Positions 45,115 through 56,900 of a stretch of DNA of 64,000 nt are shown here, piece by piece (the stretch's first letter is position 1; the number at the start of each line of letters is the position of its first letter). The stretch is taken from contig VLTN01000001.1 of assembly GCA_008330645.1 (NCBI GenBank), forward strand, positions 930,001 through 994,000. Direction: 5' to 3'. The stretch comes from Cafeteria roenbergensis. Lineage: Eukaryota > Sar > Bigyra > Bicosoecida > Cafeteriaceae. The translations under genes and the position numbers were made by a program. The notes below the pieces were generated by a model. The model was given only the letters and a program-made list of their open reading frames with translations, was not told the DNA's origin and searched no databases.

Positions 45115-48100
45115 TCACACACGCACGTCCAGGCCAGTCGGCGCAATGCTTGCCGTGTGCACGGTCCACTGCAGGGTCTCCGTTCGCGGGTCTGCCTTGA
45201 GCACTTGGCGGAGGTGGGCCAGCGAAACGTCTGGGCGCTTCACGGCCACTAAGAAGCCGCCACCGCCGGCCCCGCAAAGGCTTGACCCGTGGACGAAGGG
45301 CCGCATGACCTCCCGCAGCTTGGCGACTCGCTCGGGCTCTGCGTCGGGGGCCATGAGCTTCTTCTGCTCCCAGTACGTTTCAAGGCAGCGGCCAACCTGA
45401 GCGGCGTCCTTGTCCGCGAGCGCACGCGCCATGGCCACGGCGTTGAGCCGAAGCGCGGCCACCGTGGAAGTCACCCCGTTCTCGCGAAGCGCCCATTGCC
45501 GGAGCACGCGCTGGAGCAGGTTCTTGGCGAGGCGGGAGATCCCTGTGTACATCACGAAGAGGTGGCCGTCCAAGAAGGATGCCAGCTCTGAGCGCGCGCC
45601 TCCGGTGGCGGCGCTCTCGGCGCCGTCGTCCAGCGAGAAGGCCTCCACGCGAACAGGCAGCCCTGGGGCGCACACGGACGCCTGGACGCCACCGTAGAGG
45701 CCGCCCACCTGGTCCTGGTAGCCGCCCCCTGTTGAAAGCAGCTGCTCCAGCGTGAGCACCAGGTGCGTGAGGGAGGCGTTGGAGAACCGGACGCCGGCGC
45801 ACCTCGAAACTGCAGCCAGCACCGCTGCGGCGAGGATGCTGCTCACGCCCAGGCCAGAGCCCTGCGGCAGCTGGCTCCACGTTTCCACCTCGAGGCCGCC
45901 GCCACCGAAGCAGGCCCGCAGCTGGGCCTCCAGCGCCCCCTCGCTGTCTTCAGTGGCGACCCTGCCGTCGCAGTCGAGAAGCTCGCCTTCGGCCCGCCCC
46001 GGAATCTCGAGCACGCCCAGGCACAGCAGCGCGCTCTTGACCAGCGCGCCCCTGGCAGTAGGCTTGAAGTAGTCAGCAACGTCGCACAGTCTGACGCACC
46101 TCACCTCGCTCAGCACGAAGCCGGGGATGCCGCTCGCCGAGGCGTCCGAGTCCTCGAGCAGCCCAGAGGCAGGCGCGCCGCGAAACGCTGCGGTTGCCTC
46201 GTCCGGCCTTGAAGCCGAGCGCGTGCGAATCACAATGTGAGGCTCAGCGCACCTGCGCGCGCGGGCACCGACGGATTTCTTTCCGTCGACGAGCACCCCG
46301 GCGTTGATAACCAGCCCGCCGCCACGGCTGGCGAAGGAGGCGACCTTGGCCGCAACCGAGGTTCCTGCCGCCGCAGCGCAAGACGCAGCGTCAAGGCCCG
46401 CGGTGGCCGTGCCAGCGCCGCGGTCGACCGGCCCTGCCTCGAAGTGGATCGGCGGGGTGTCGCTCCAGCCGCCTGCGAGGTCCACGCGCGCAGGGCACAC
46501 CGCCGTGGCCCACTTGCCCACCGGCAAGGGCGCCGCTCCGGGCACGGCCTCTGCCAGCGGGCCGCGCCGGGGGCGCGCGCCCGACTTGCAGTCGTCCGCG
46601 GCCGGGAGAGTGCCAGCGGCGGCGCCGTCCGCGCCCAGGGCCAGCGGCCTGCCGATGGGGGCCGTGTATACGCACTGCGCAGTGAGGAGCTGAGCTGCGC
46701 GCTCCAGGTGGCGGGCAGCGCGGCCAATCAAGTGGCTCCCGGTCAGCCATGAGTCTCGCACTGCAGCCAGCTGCCGAATGGCGCGGCGTCGTGCAGAGAC
46801 TGCAGAAAGCCCGGACGACTTGGTGGCGCGCCCAGCGATGCCGCCGCATGCCTGGTGCTGTGGGGAGCGACCGGTGCCCCCCGACTGACCGGGCTGCAGG
46901 CCCTCGAGCAGCGCAAGCGGCTCCGCAAAGTCGGGGTGGGCGGCTGGCCCAGAGCGCTGCGCGCTGCCCCCCCATCCCGCCACGGCCCACAGCAGAGCGG
47001 ACTGGATGGCGACCGCTCGCGCCGCAACGTCCAATGCGCGCCCCTTGGCAAGCCGGTCCAGGCCCCACAGCGCCCGGTGAACGAGCTCCAGCCCTGCCGC
47101 AGCGCCGGGGGCAGCTGCCCCTCCTCCCTCGCAGCTCCCCAGACGAGAGAGCAGGACGGAGAGCGCGGCGTCCGACCGCCGGCGCACCGCCTCCACCACC
47201 AGCCGCGCGTCCACCTCCCCGCGCAGCCGCCGCCGCCACGCAAACTCTGCGCGAGCGTCGGCCCTGGCCAGGAGGTCCTTCAAGCTCAAGCGCTCAGACG
47301 CGCGCCAGCGGGCGATCGCTGCGGGGCTCGCGGCCTCGCAGTCGCCCCACCGCCCTGCACCAGCGGCTGCGACGTCTTGCAGCCAGAGCGAGGCGGCGTC
47401 CACTTCGGGCATCTCCGCCCTCGCAGCCGGAGTCGCCAGCGCGGAGGGCAGCGGCGCGGTCGGCGACATGACGTCATCGCCGGAGCAACGGCCCACCCCG
47501 TGGCTGGGCCGGTCGACAGGGAAGAGCCGCGCAGTCCACAGCGTGCGGGCCGCCTCAGGGACGTGCGCCGGCCAGACGTCCGCCTCTTCGACGCCCGCTG
47601 CTCGCATGAACTCGTCCCAGCCGACGCCGCAGACCCTGGCGCCAGCGTCGCGCCACTGCTTTTTGATCGGGTCGTCCACATGCAGCACGCTGATCACGCG
47701 CAGCTCCGCCTCCACGAGCGGCGCATGTTGCGGTGACGCGAGGGCACGCTCCACGGAGCTCCGGCCCGTGACTCCATCCCCCGAGGCGGGCTGGCTGCCA
47801 GCACGTGCGCGCGGGGCAGAAATCCTTGGCGCAAGCGAGCGCCCCCCAGCGGCGGCGGCAGCTGCGGCGCCGAGCGCGGCAGCAACGGGAGACTCAAACG
47901 GCTCCCCGGACCCGCGGCTCGCTCCGTCGTCGTCCGCGTCCCCGTCAAGCGCCGCCTCCTCTTCCGCCTCCTCCTCTTCATCTTCACGGGCGTAGACATC
48001 GTCCAGCGGCGCCCAGTCGGCAGGCTCGGCCACGAATGACTCCTGCACGGCAAAGCCCGGCCGGAGCCGAAGGTGCTCCACGGTCCTGACACCGCTTGCG

Positions 48101-49569
48101 ATGGCCCCCGCCCCAAGGCTCCAGTCGCCTCTGAGCACGCAGTGCTCCGCAAAGGCACCGTCCCCTCGCTCGCCAGCAGACTCGAACACGCTGTTCAGGC
48201 TGCACATGCCGCCGAGCGGAGCGGCTTCCCCTGCCGAGGACTTGCTTCCCCCGCTGCTGACGCTGGTCATGCTGCGCGCGGAGGATCTGTCGAAGCAGGC
48301 TGCCCAGCGACGCAGCCCCAGCGCCGCGGTGGGAGGCGCGGGCTCGGTCAGGAGCGATCGATACTCCGGAGTGGTACCCACGTGGAGGAACGTGCCGCCC
48401 TGGGCCACAGCCGCAAAGAGCGGCATCGGGCTCAGGTCGCGCCACAGCAGCCCGCGTGCTGCCGCGATGCGGTCGGGATTGAGGTCGGCGGTGTCCATGT
48501 CGCGGAACTGGGCGAACGTCTGCCCGAGCCCCCCCGACATGGCCAGGAGCAGGTCCGAGTACAGCTCCACGCGCAGCGGGCGGGTGGCCGTGTCTACTCC
48601 CAGGTACGTGCAAGAGAGCACGGGTGCCGTCTGCGCGAGCTCAAGCAGGGTGCTCGTCGCTGGGGGCGAGAAATAGATGACCCCCGAGTCCAGCAGGACC
48701 TCGCCAGCAGGGCTGACGGCACCGGCGGCCGCAAGCTCGTCCACGGTCGCCTTCTGGAAGAAGCGCTCCACTGGCACGTGCATCGAGGCGGCGCCGTCTC
48801 CGGGCAGAGCGGCGACATGGTACACCCCGTGATTCGGGCCCAGGGCCTTGGGAGACGGAATGGCCAGGCCGGTCGCTCCCTCCTGGGGCCAGTCAACACG
48901 GAAGCTCTCTGGGATCAACAACAGCACGTCCGAGGACGCGACGACCACTCCGGCCTTCACGCCCCGGAACAGCGTGGTGAGCGTCTCAATCAGCAGGTCC
49001 ACTGGGGCCTGCAGCTCCAACCGGTCAGAGAACACGGGCAAGGCGCTCCACGCCTTGCCACAGACGCTCTGGAGCGGCAGCCGCTGGGAGTCCCCTCCCG
49101 AGTGGATCAGCAGCACCAGGCAGCTCTCGAAATCACAGTCCGCCCTGCAGCAAACAAAGCAAGCGCTCCCGACGCGCAGCTCAAGGCGCGAGATGGGATG
49201 CCATGCCGCTGGGGGAAGAAGAATCAAGCGCAAGCCCCACATGGCGCAAAAACCAGAGCCCGCGGGGCGCTTCGCCGCGGTTTGCCGGGGGCTGGCGCGA
49301 CGCGTCTCGCGGATTGCAACTCACTGCTTCCCGACGAGCTCCTGAGCCGTGATGAGGGCGTTGAATGTCGCCCCACCGGACCCCACCCTGGCGCTGGACG
49401 GGTCTGGGCACGCGAACAGCAGCGTAGGGGTGTCGTCGAAGCACCCAGCCGAAGCCCGCGCGCGCAACTCCCCCTCGACCGCTTGTGATTGCCGCTCCGT
49501 GCTGCATGTCACGATGACCACGCGACGGATCGCGCCTGCTACCCTGGACCGGACAGGAAGCCCGCTCAT
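45115..49569 (-). CDS. FKP: bifunctional L-fucokinase / GDP-L-fucose pyrophosphorylase
   Basis: Phosphorylates L-fucose and couples the product to GTP to make GDP-L-fucose for glycosylation. Two exons, 49325-49569 and 45115-49144, join K-Q-A-D in phase 2 (donor GTGAGT, acceptor TGCTGCAG), giving 1424 residues. Exon 1 carries the conserved PDPSSARVGSGGATFNALI; exon 2 opens with LLIHSGGDSQRLPLQSVCGK, the pyrophosphorylase nucleotide-binding motif. The C-terminal half is a GHMP kinase: PARVDLAGGWSDTPPIHFE, the ATP loop LPQGSGLGVSS, and GAGGGGFLVAVKRP near the end. Plant FKP is about 1055 residues; the excess is mostly a Glu/Asp- and Ala-rich linker (about 47800-48000) and Ala-rich spacers. Starting at the ATG at 49569 gives a compact N-terminus; the frame is open further upstream, so an earlier start is possible. 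Confidence 0.93.
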
Positions 49570-49811
49570 GGCGAACTCCGCGGCGGCCTCGCTGCGGTGG
49601 CGTACGAGTGCGGCTTGCGAACGAGCGGAATCTGTTTGCTCTGGCGACGCTTGCCGCAGCGGGTGTGGATCGAAAACGTGTCTTGTCGCCCTCAGCGCGC
49701 GCACAAACGGTCGGCGACGTGCACAGGCTCGGCCTTCAAACACCGCACACGGAGCACGAGCGCAGATGGCCCGGGCCAGTCCCACTCCGGGCCCTGGCGC
49801 GAGGCAATCGC

Positions 49812-52800
49812 TCATTGCCACGCCTGCTTCGTCTGCGAGTCCGAGAGGACGGCCTTGGCGACCACCACAGCCACCGTCCCCGCGACCAGCAGGCCGATGA
49901 CGACCAGGTAGGAGAAGTTGGACTCCAGGGCGTCGAAGCTTGCGGCCGGAGTGGCGCGCGTCACGACCACGTCCAGCCCGGAGGCGACGACGATGCTGGC
50001 GGACTCCATGTGCGTGGGCGCCGAGTCCAGCCTCGCGACACGAGGGAGCACGCGCGCGTGCGTGAGGAGCATGGTGTGTGCCATAGGCAGGAGGGGGTCG
50101 AAGGGCATGAGGCCCTCGGCCTTGTCGTTCGCGGACGGCTCGCCAACCGGGCGCCGGGGGTTGATGAGGTGGCTGCTGAGGGAGAGGACGCCGCCGCCGG
50201 AAGTGCCGACGAGGAGGGCGCGCGATGAGACGCCGTGGCGCGTGGTCGTCGTGCCAAGAGCCCGTGCTCCGGTCGGCAGCACGTAGGTAACCTGGTTGGC
50301 GGCGAAGGAGGCCAAGGCGGGGTCGGAGGAGGGAGCCGCCGCAGCGGACGACAGCGGGTTGAGGTCGAAGGGCTCGAGCGAGCCGGCGTAGAGGCCGAGG
50401 ACGCTCAGCTCCGAGCGGTGGAGCTTGCTGTTCCAGTACGAATAGGCGAGCGTGTCGCTGAGCCAGGCCAGGCGCACGGGGCCGGCGGCGTTGTGATGCA
50501 CCATCACGTACACGGAGCGGCCAGTGCCGGCGTCGAGCAAGCGAAGGGTCACAGTGCGGTCGGCAGTCGTGGCCGCGGCAGGACTCGCCCCCGGCGGCGC
50601 CGCAGATGCCGTGATGAGAGTCACCAGCTGCCCCCTGTGCTGCAGAAGCAGCGAGCCGTCGCTCAGCGGCTTGGCCACCTGCAGCTCGCTCGCCTGCGTG
50701 GCTTGCCAGCCCTCTGCAGCGGGCAGGGACCACGCCACAGCCTCCTCCCCACCGTCCGCGGAGCTCTGCCAGACGCGGGAAGCGAGGACCTTGGAACCGG
50801 CCGCGTCGGTTGCGAGGCGGAAGCCGGCGACGCCGATGGCCTTGCCGGCGCTGTTTCGAACCACCGTCGTCAGGACAGTGGTCTTGGCCTGCAGGGTGGC
50901 CACCGCGGCATCGCGGTCCTCGGCAAGGCGTGGCGCGGGCAGGAAGGAGCCCACGAGGACGTCGTCCGCTGCCGCCTGGTCCTTGCCCAGCGCGACGAAG
51001 ACTGCGCTGCCGCGCGAGTCGCGGTGGCCGGTGGGCACCACCATGGTGGGGGCAGGCCCGACGCCGTCGCTGGCGGCAGTCACCTCTCCAGTCCACGCGT
51101 CGATTTCGGCCGCGATCCACCGGCCGGAGCGCTGGCAGGTCTGCACGAGAAGGAGGCTCGGGTCGCCGACCGGGGTGCGTGCGTCGCGGAGGACGAGCAT
51201 GTGGAAGGATGCGAGCTCGGCCGGGCCGCTGCAGGCCGATGCCAGAACGGCGCTGGCGCTTTCCGAGTCGCTGGGCCGAGGGGAGAGGGGGAGGCTTCGG
51301 CGCCACAAGGAGGGCTGCGCAGTGGCGAGGTGGGCGCCAGCCTCTGCGGGGATGGCCGCAACGGCAGAGAGCACCGCCGCCTTGACACCGGCCGGCCGGC
51401 TGAGCATCACGAGCGTGCGGTCGAAGGCAGTGCCTCCTCCCTTGGCCATGAGGTTCGGGAAGGCCTTCGCAAGCAGAGCGCTCGCGGTGGCGGGATCGAA
51501 GAGCGCCTCGGGGTCCTGCGCGGCGTGGGTCACCGCCGAGACGATGCCGCCGGCGAAAGAGCGCGCGGCCTGAATCTGGCCGTGGATGCGAGACGCGAGG
51601 GCGAGCGAGGACTCGTCGAGCTGGTCGGCCGTCTCCAGCGGCGGCTCAACGCTTGCGAAACCGCGCACGGCGCTGAGGCCCTCGTCGCGAGTCCACGCGA
51701 GCGCCCCCTTGATGGAGGAGCCGGACACGAGTGCGTCGGAAGACACGGCAACGACGCGGAGGCGGGGCGCGCCCGTCGACCTCGACGCCGACACCACAGC
51801 GAAGGCGGCCGCCAGCTCCGTGCTGGAGTCCCCGCAGGCGTCAGCGAGGGATGCACGGAAGGACGCTGCCACGCCCGCATCCGAGCTGGCTGTCCGCACC
51901 TCGGCAGCGTTGCCGGCGCAACGACCGAACAGAGGCTCGCGCCGTACGGCGTCATCCTGCGACCACGCTGCCACCGCAACGGTCTGCCAGGCGGCGCCAG
52001 AGGCAGCAGCCGGCGGAGATACCAGGCCTGGTGAGCCGCCGTGCAGGAATCCAACCACGGCAGGCGAGCCGTCGACGTCCCGCACGAGGGCAAAGCCGGA
52101 GGCCAAGGGCCGACCGGCTTCGTCGGTGGCGCTGGAGAGCACAGCGACGGGGCGCGCACCAGAGCCCCCGGCGACGCTGGCAACCGCCGGGGTCGACCCA
52201 GGCGCAAATGCCGCGACGTACATGGCAGCTTCGGCTCCAGTGGTGGCGACAGCAAGGGCCGCCGGGGTCCAGGCAACGGAGGCGCCCGCAGCCGGCACGG
52301 AGGCGCCCTCCGGCAGCGGGACCTTGGTCAGGGTGACCCTGTCGCTGGACGCAGAGAGGCGCGAAGACCCCGCAACACCGGTGACGTCGGCAGAATCGCC
52401 CTCGCCGGCAACGGTGACACCCGTGTATGAAACGTCGCTGCCTTCACCGGCAAGGCCCACCATGACGGCGCGATCCGCATCCGAGCCGCCTTCAAGAGAC
52501 ACAGACAGCTGCGAAACTTGAGCCCCCGCCGAAGAGACGCGCACGGAAAACGGCACGCCAGCACAGAGGCCCCACATACGGTCCTGAGACGACGATGCGA
52601 GGCCGAATCCCGCCGCGAAGCCGGCTCCGCGGCTGCCCTCGAGCTGAGCCCACGCAACGTCAGCCTCCTGAGCCGCGAAGAACGCGTCCCACACAACCAC
52701 CCCGGCGTTGCTGTCAATTCTGCGCACTGTGCACCCCTCCGGCCCAGAGCTGATGGCATCCACCGCCACTGCCGGCTGCTTTCCCGCCGCAGGCGCCGCA

Positions 52801-53187
52801 GAAACCCCACGCAGCGTTTCCTCTGCAAACAAAGAAAGCAAATGCTCAAATCGGCGCAGCGCAGGCTCTCGTCGCGACGCCAAGAGCGGTGCTGCGCGGA
52901 AGCAGGCGATGCTCCCGCCATCGCCAAACAAAACAAAGGTCTCGCTCACCTTCAGGCAGCACAAAGCGCCAGTCAACTGCGCCCGTGCGGGTCGCGATCC
53001 CAGCCACAACGCTGGCGTCAGTAGCCCACACCTGCCTCTTCACGCTGACCTCCAGGACTGTTCGCGGCACGCCCACGTGCACACGCTGCCAGTCGATCAC
53101 TCCGACCGACTCGACTTCCATCGCAGCTGCCGGTGCCACGGCCAGAGCCGCCACGAGGGCGGCCAAGGACGCCACCAGGGACAGCAT
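49812..53187 (-). CDS. EMC1: ER membrane protein complex subunit 1 (EMC1)
   Basis: Largest subunit of the ER membrane insertase complex that inserts tail-anchored and multipass proteins. Two exons, 52950-53187 and 49812-52822, join in phase 1 (donor GTGAGC, acceptor TTTGCAG) to give 1082 residues; human EMC1 is 993. Residues 1-22 (MLSLVASLAALVAALAVAPAAA) are a signal peptide. A lumenal beta-propeller follows (IDWQRVHVG, RTGAVDWRFVLPE, AGVVVWDAFF). The C-terminal EMC1 domain contains TTTRHGVSSRALLVGTSGG and LINPRRP. One membrane segment (YLVVIGLLVAGTVAVVVAKAV) and a short cytosolic tail end the protein. The start codon gives the signal peptide directly, which supports it. FKP lies 242 bases downstream on the same strand. 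Confidence 0.9.
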
Positions 53188-53554
53188 AGGTCCCTTCGAG
53201 TTTGGCCGCGGACCCGCTCTTTCGCGGCCTCAACCGCCAGGTGCCTCGCGACGGGCTGGAGTTCCCTTCGGAGAATGGATGGGCTCTGCCAGCAGATTGC
53301 CCTGCCGCCCAAGACTCGCTGCTGCCCGGGGTGAGGCGGCCTCTCAGCGCGCGGTGTTCGCCCGTTCAGCGGGTGTGTGGCATTGTTTTCACCTGGATAG
53401 CTGCGCGTGGAGCCGCGTTGGTCGACGCATTCGATTTGGAACGCAAAATCCCACAACAAAACATAAACACACTGCCAGCAAACATGGGGGGCACCCGGGA
53501 TCGCTGAGGACGTGGCGGGAAGCAGATGGAGGACAACGCGAAGGTGTGAGGGCG
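53188..53554. other. intergenic spacer upstream of EMC1
   Basis: 367 bases between the EMC1 start and the stop of the Sfi1-like gene, both on the minus strand. It should hold the EMC1 promoter and the Sfi1-like 3' UTR. An A-rich patch (CACAACAAAACATAAACAC, about 53452-53470) is the only notable composition change. I see no gene. Confidence 0.45.
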
Positions 53555-53892
53555 CTACCTTTTGGACGAAAACAGAGACGGCCCTCCTCGGGCGTCCAAC
53601 GGCGGGGCGGAAAGCGGTGGCGACGCCGGCGGCTGGCGACGCCACCGCGGCGATCGCTCACCTCCGGCGCCTGTGTGGCTCCAAGGCTCAGGAATGTGGG
53701 CGCCGGACAGCCGAGGTGACGCGCTCTCGGCTGCAAGTCGCAGTGCGACAGCTGCACGAAAGCGAGCCTCGCTCGTCTGAGCCTCGGAACGGGCCAGCGC
53801 CCGGCGAGCCGCCTGGCGGGAGCGAGCAGCAATCTGGCGGGAGAGCTCCAGCGCTGCGTCGGCATCGCCCCGAGCAGTGTTGCTGCTGCTGG

Positions 53893-53926
<34 letters not shown>

Positions 53927-56900
53927 ACGAATGCTGCCCGAGGCCGCGACAGCTGCGCCCGACCTGAGGTCCTCAGCTTGCGAGAAACGATGCAGTCCTG
54001 CCCGCCCATCGTCCTGGTGCTCCCGACTTGGCATGTCAGCGGAGGGGCGGCCACCAAGCTGATGACGGACAGCTGAGTCCGCAACGGTGCGACCAGCTGA
54101 GTCGGTGACTGTAAAGTCCAGGCGCCGACGGACCTTGCCGGTGGACGGCGGCGCTCGCAGGGCGGCCCCCGGCTGCGGCGTAGCGGTCAGCGGCGCAAGT
54201 CGGGCAGGCAGAGACGCGGGGGCTTGGAGCCCCTTGAGGCGCAAAAATGCGCTCTTCATCCTGCGACGCGCGCTGGACTGAGCTGCTTGAAGCAGCGCGT
54301 CGGCGACAGCGAAGCGCTGAGCGGTCCGCAGGCACGGCGCTGGTGCAGCGCGCGCCTGAATGGAGCAAGCCGATCGGCGGACGCGCTCGAGCGCTTGCTC
54401 CGCCCGGAGCGCGACAGCCTCAGCACGGCCAAGGCGCTCCTGAAACACGGAGTCGGACGCCGCCTTCCATTTCCGGAACGCCTCTTCGACCGAAATGGGC
54501 GACTCCAGGCGAGCATTGAGCGCCGAGAATGCCCGGTCAGCGTTGGCAAGTCCAGCTCCAAGATGCGCAGGAACAGGGGCCGAGCGGCGGGGCGACGCTT
54601 GCCGATGCTTTTGAACCCAAGAGGAGTCTCGACGAAGGTTTCGCCGGCGTCCGAAACGACCGGCCGGCGAAGCCCGCGCCCAACGGCTGAAAGCCCCCCG
54701 AAGCTCCTGCAAACCTCGTGCACGAAGAATCGGTAAAAGGCACCGGAGCGCACGGCGCGCCCGCGCCCGCACCGACACGTGCGACCGCCACGCCGACCAC
54801 GCCGCCCGCGCCGACCGATCCGACCGAGACCGCGACAGACGACGCAGCGCCGCCTCGCGCGCCGCCTCCGCCCGCGCCTCCGCCCGCGACACCGCCGCAG
54901 CCGCGCGGGCGTCCGCCGCAGCCGCGCCCGCCCCGGCCTCCGCCTCCGCCCGCTCCCGGGCCCGATCCGCCGCGCTCCACGCCCGCCACCGGCCCAGCGC
55001 ATCGCGCAGCGACCCCTCACGGCCCCGCGACATCACCGACCGGAGCGCATGGCGCGCCCGCGCCCGCACCGACACGTGCGACCGCCACGCCGACCACGCC
55101 GCCCGCGCCGACCGATCCGACCGAGACCGCGACAGACGACGCAGCGCCGCCTCGCGCGCCGCCTCCGCCCGCGCCTCCGCCCGCGACACCGCCGCAGCCG
55201 CGCGGGCGTCCGCCGCAGCCGCGCCCGCCCCGGCCTCCGCCTCCGCCCGCTCCCGGGCCCGATCCGCCGCGCTCCACGCCCGCCACCGGCCCAGCGCATC
55301 GCGCAACGACCCCTCACGGCCCCGCGACATCACCGACCGGAGCGCACGGCGCGCCCGCGCCCGCACCGACACGTGCGACCGCCACGCCGACCACGCCGCC
55401 CGCGCCGACCGATCCGACCGAGACCGCGACAGACGACGCAGCGCCGCCTCGCGCGCCGCCTCCGCCCGCGACACCGCCGCAGCCGCGCGGGCGTCCGCCG
55501 CAGCCGCGCCCGCCCCGGCCTCCGCCTCCGCCCGCTCCCGGGCCCGATCCGCCGCGCTCCACGCCCGCCACCGGCCCAGCGCATCGCGCAGCGACCCCTC
55601 ACGGCCCCGCGACATCACCGACCGGAGCGCACGGCGCGCCCGCGCCCGCACCGACACGTGCGACCGCCACGCCGACCACGCCGCCCGCGCCGACCGATCC
55701 GACCGAGACCGCGACAGACGACGCAGCGCCGCCTCGCGCGCCGCCTCCGCCCGCGCCTTCGCGCGCAACACCGCCGCAGCCGCGAGGGCGTCCGCCGCAG
55801 CCGCGCCCGCCCCGGCCTCCGCCTCCGCCCGCTCCCGGGCCCGATCCGCCGCGCTCCACGCCCGCCACCGGCCCAGCGCATCGCGCAACGACCCCTCACG
55901 GCCCCGCGACATCGCCGACCGGAGCGCACGGCGCGCCCGCGCCCGCACCGACACGTGCGACCGCCACGCCGACCACGCCGCCCGCGCCGACCGATCCGAC
56001 CGAGACCGCGACAGACGACGCAGCGCCGCCTCGCGCGCCGCCTCCGCCCGCGCCTCCGCCCGCGACACCGCCGCAGCCGCGCGGGCGTCCGCCGCAGCCG
56101 CGCCCGCCCCGGCCTCCGCCTCCGCCCGCTCCCGGGCCCGATCCGCCGCGCTCCACGCCCGCCACCGGCCCAGCGCATCGCGCAGCGACCCCTCACGGCC
56201 CCGCGACATCACCGACCGGAGCGCACGGCGCGCCCGCCCCCGCACCGACACGTGCGACCGCCACGCCGACCACGCCGCCCGCGCCGACCGATCCGACCGA
56301 GACCGCGACAGACGACGCAGCGCCGCCTCGCGCGCCGCCTCCGCCCGCGCCTCTGCCCGCGACACCGCCGCAGCCGCGCGGGCGTCCGCCGCAGCCGCGC
56401 CCGCCCCGGCCTCCGCCTCCGCCCGCTCCCGGGCCCGATCCGCCGCGCTCCACGCCCGCCACCGGCCAGCGCATCGCGCAACGACCCCTCACGGCCCCGC
56501 GACATCACCGACCGGAGCGCACGGCGCGCCCGCGCCCGCACCGACACGTGCGACCGCCACGCCGACCACGCCGCCCGCGCCGACCGATCCGACCGAGACC
56601 GCGACAGACGACGCAGCGCCGCCTCGCGCGCCGCCTCCGCCCGCGCCTCCGCCCGCGACACCGCCGCAGCCGCGCGGGCGTCCGCCGCAGCCGCGCCCGC
56701 CCCGGCCTCCGCCTCCGCCCGCTCCCGGGCCCGATCCGCCGCGCTCCACGCCCGCCACCGGCCCAGCGCATCGCGCAACGACCCCTCACGGCCCCGCGAC
56801 ATCACCGACCGGAGCGCACGGCGCGCCCGCGCCCGCACCGACACGTGCGACCGCCACGCCGACCACGCCGCCCGCGCCGACCGATCCGACCGAGACCGCG

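Noticed and set aside
49570-51306. Arg/Pro-rich frame over 570 codons upstream of and in frame with FKP exon 1
   Set aside because: It overlaps EMC1 coding sequence in another frame, has no conserved features, and FKP gains a normal N-terminus at the ATG at 49569.
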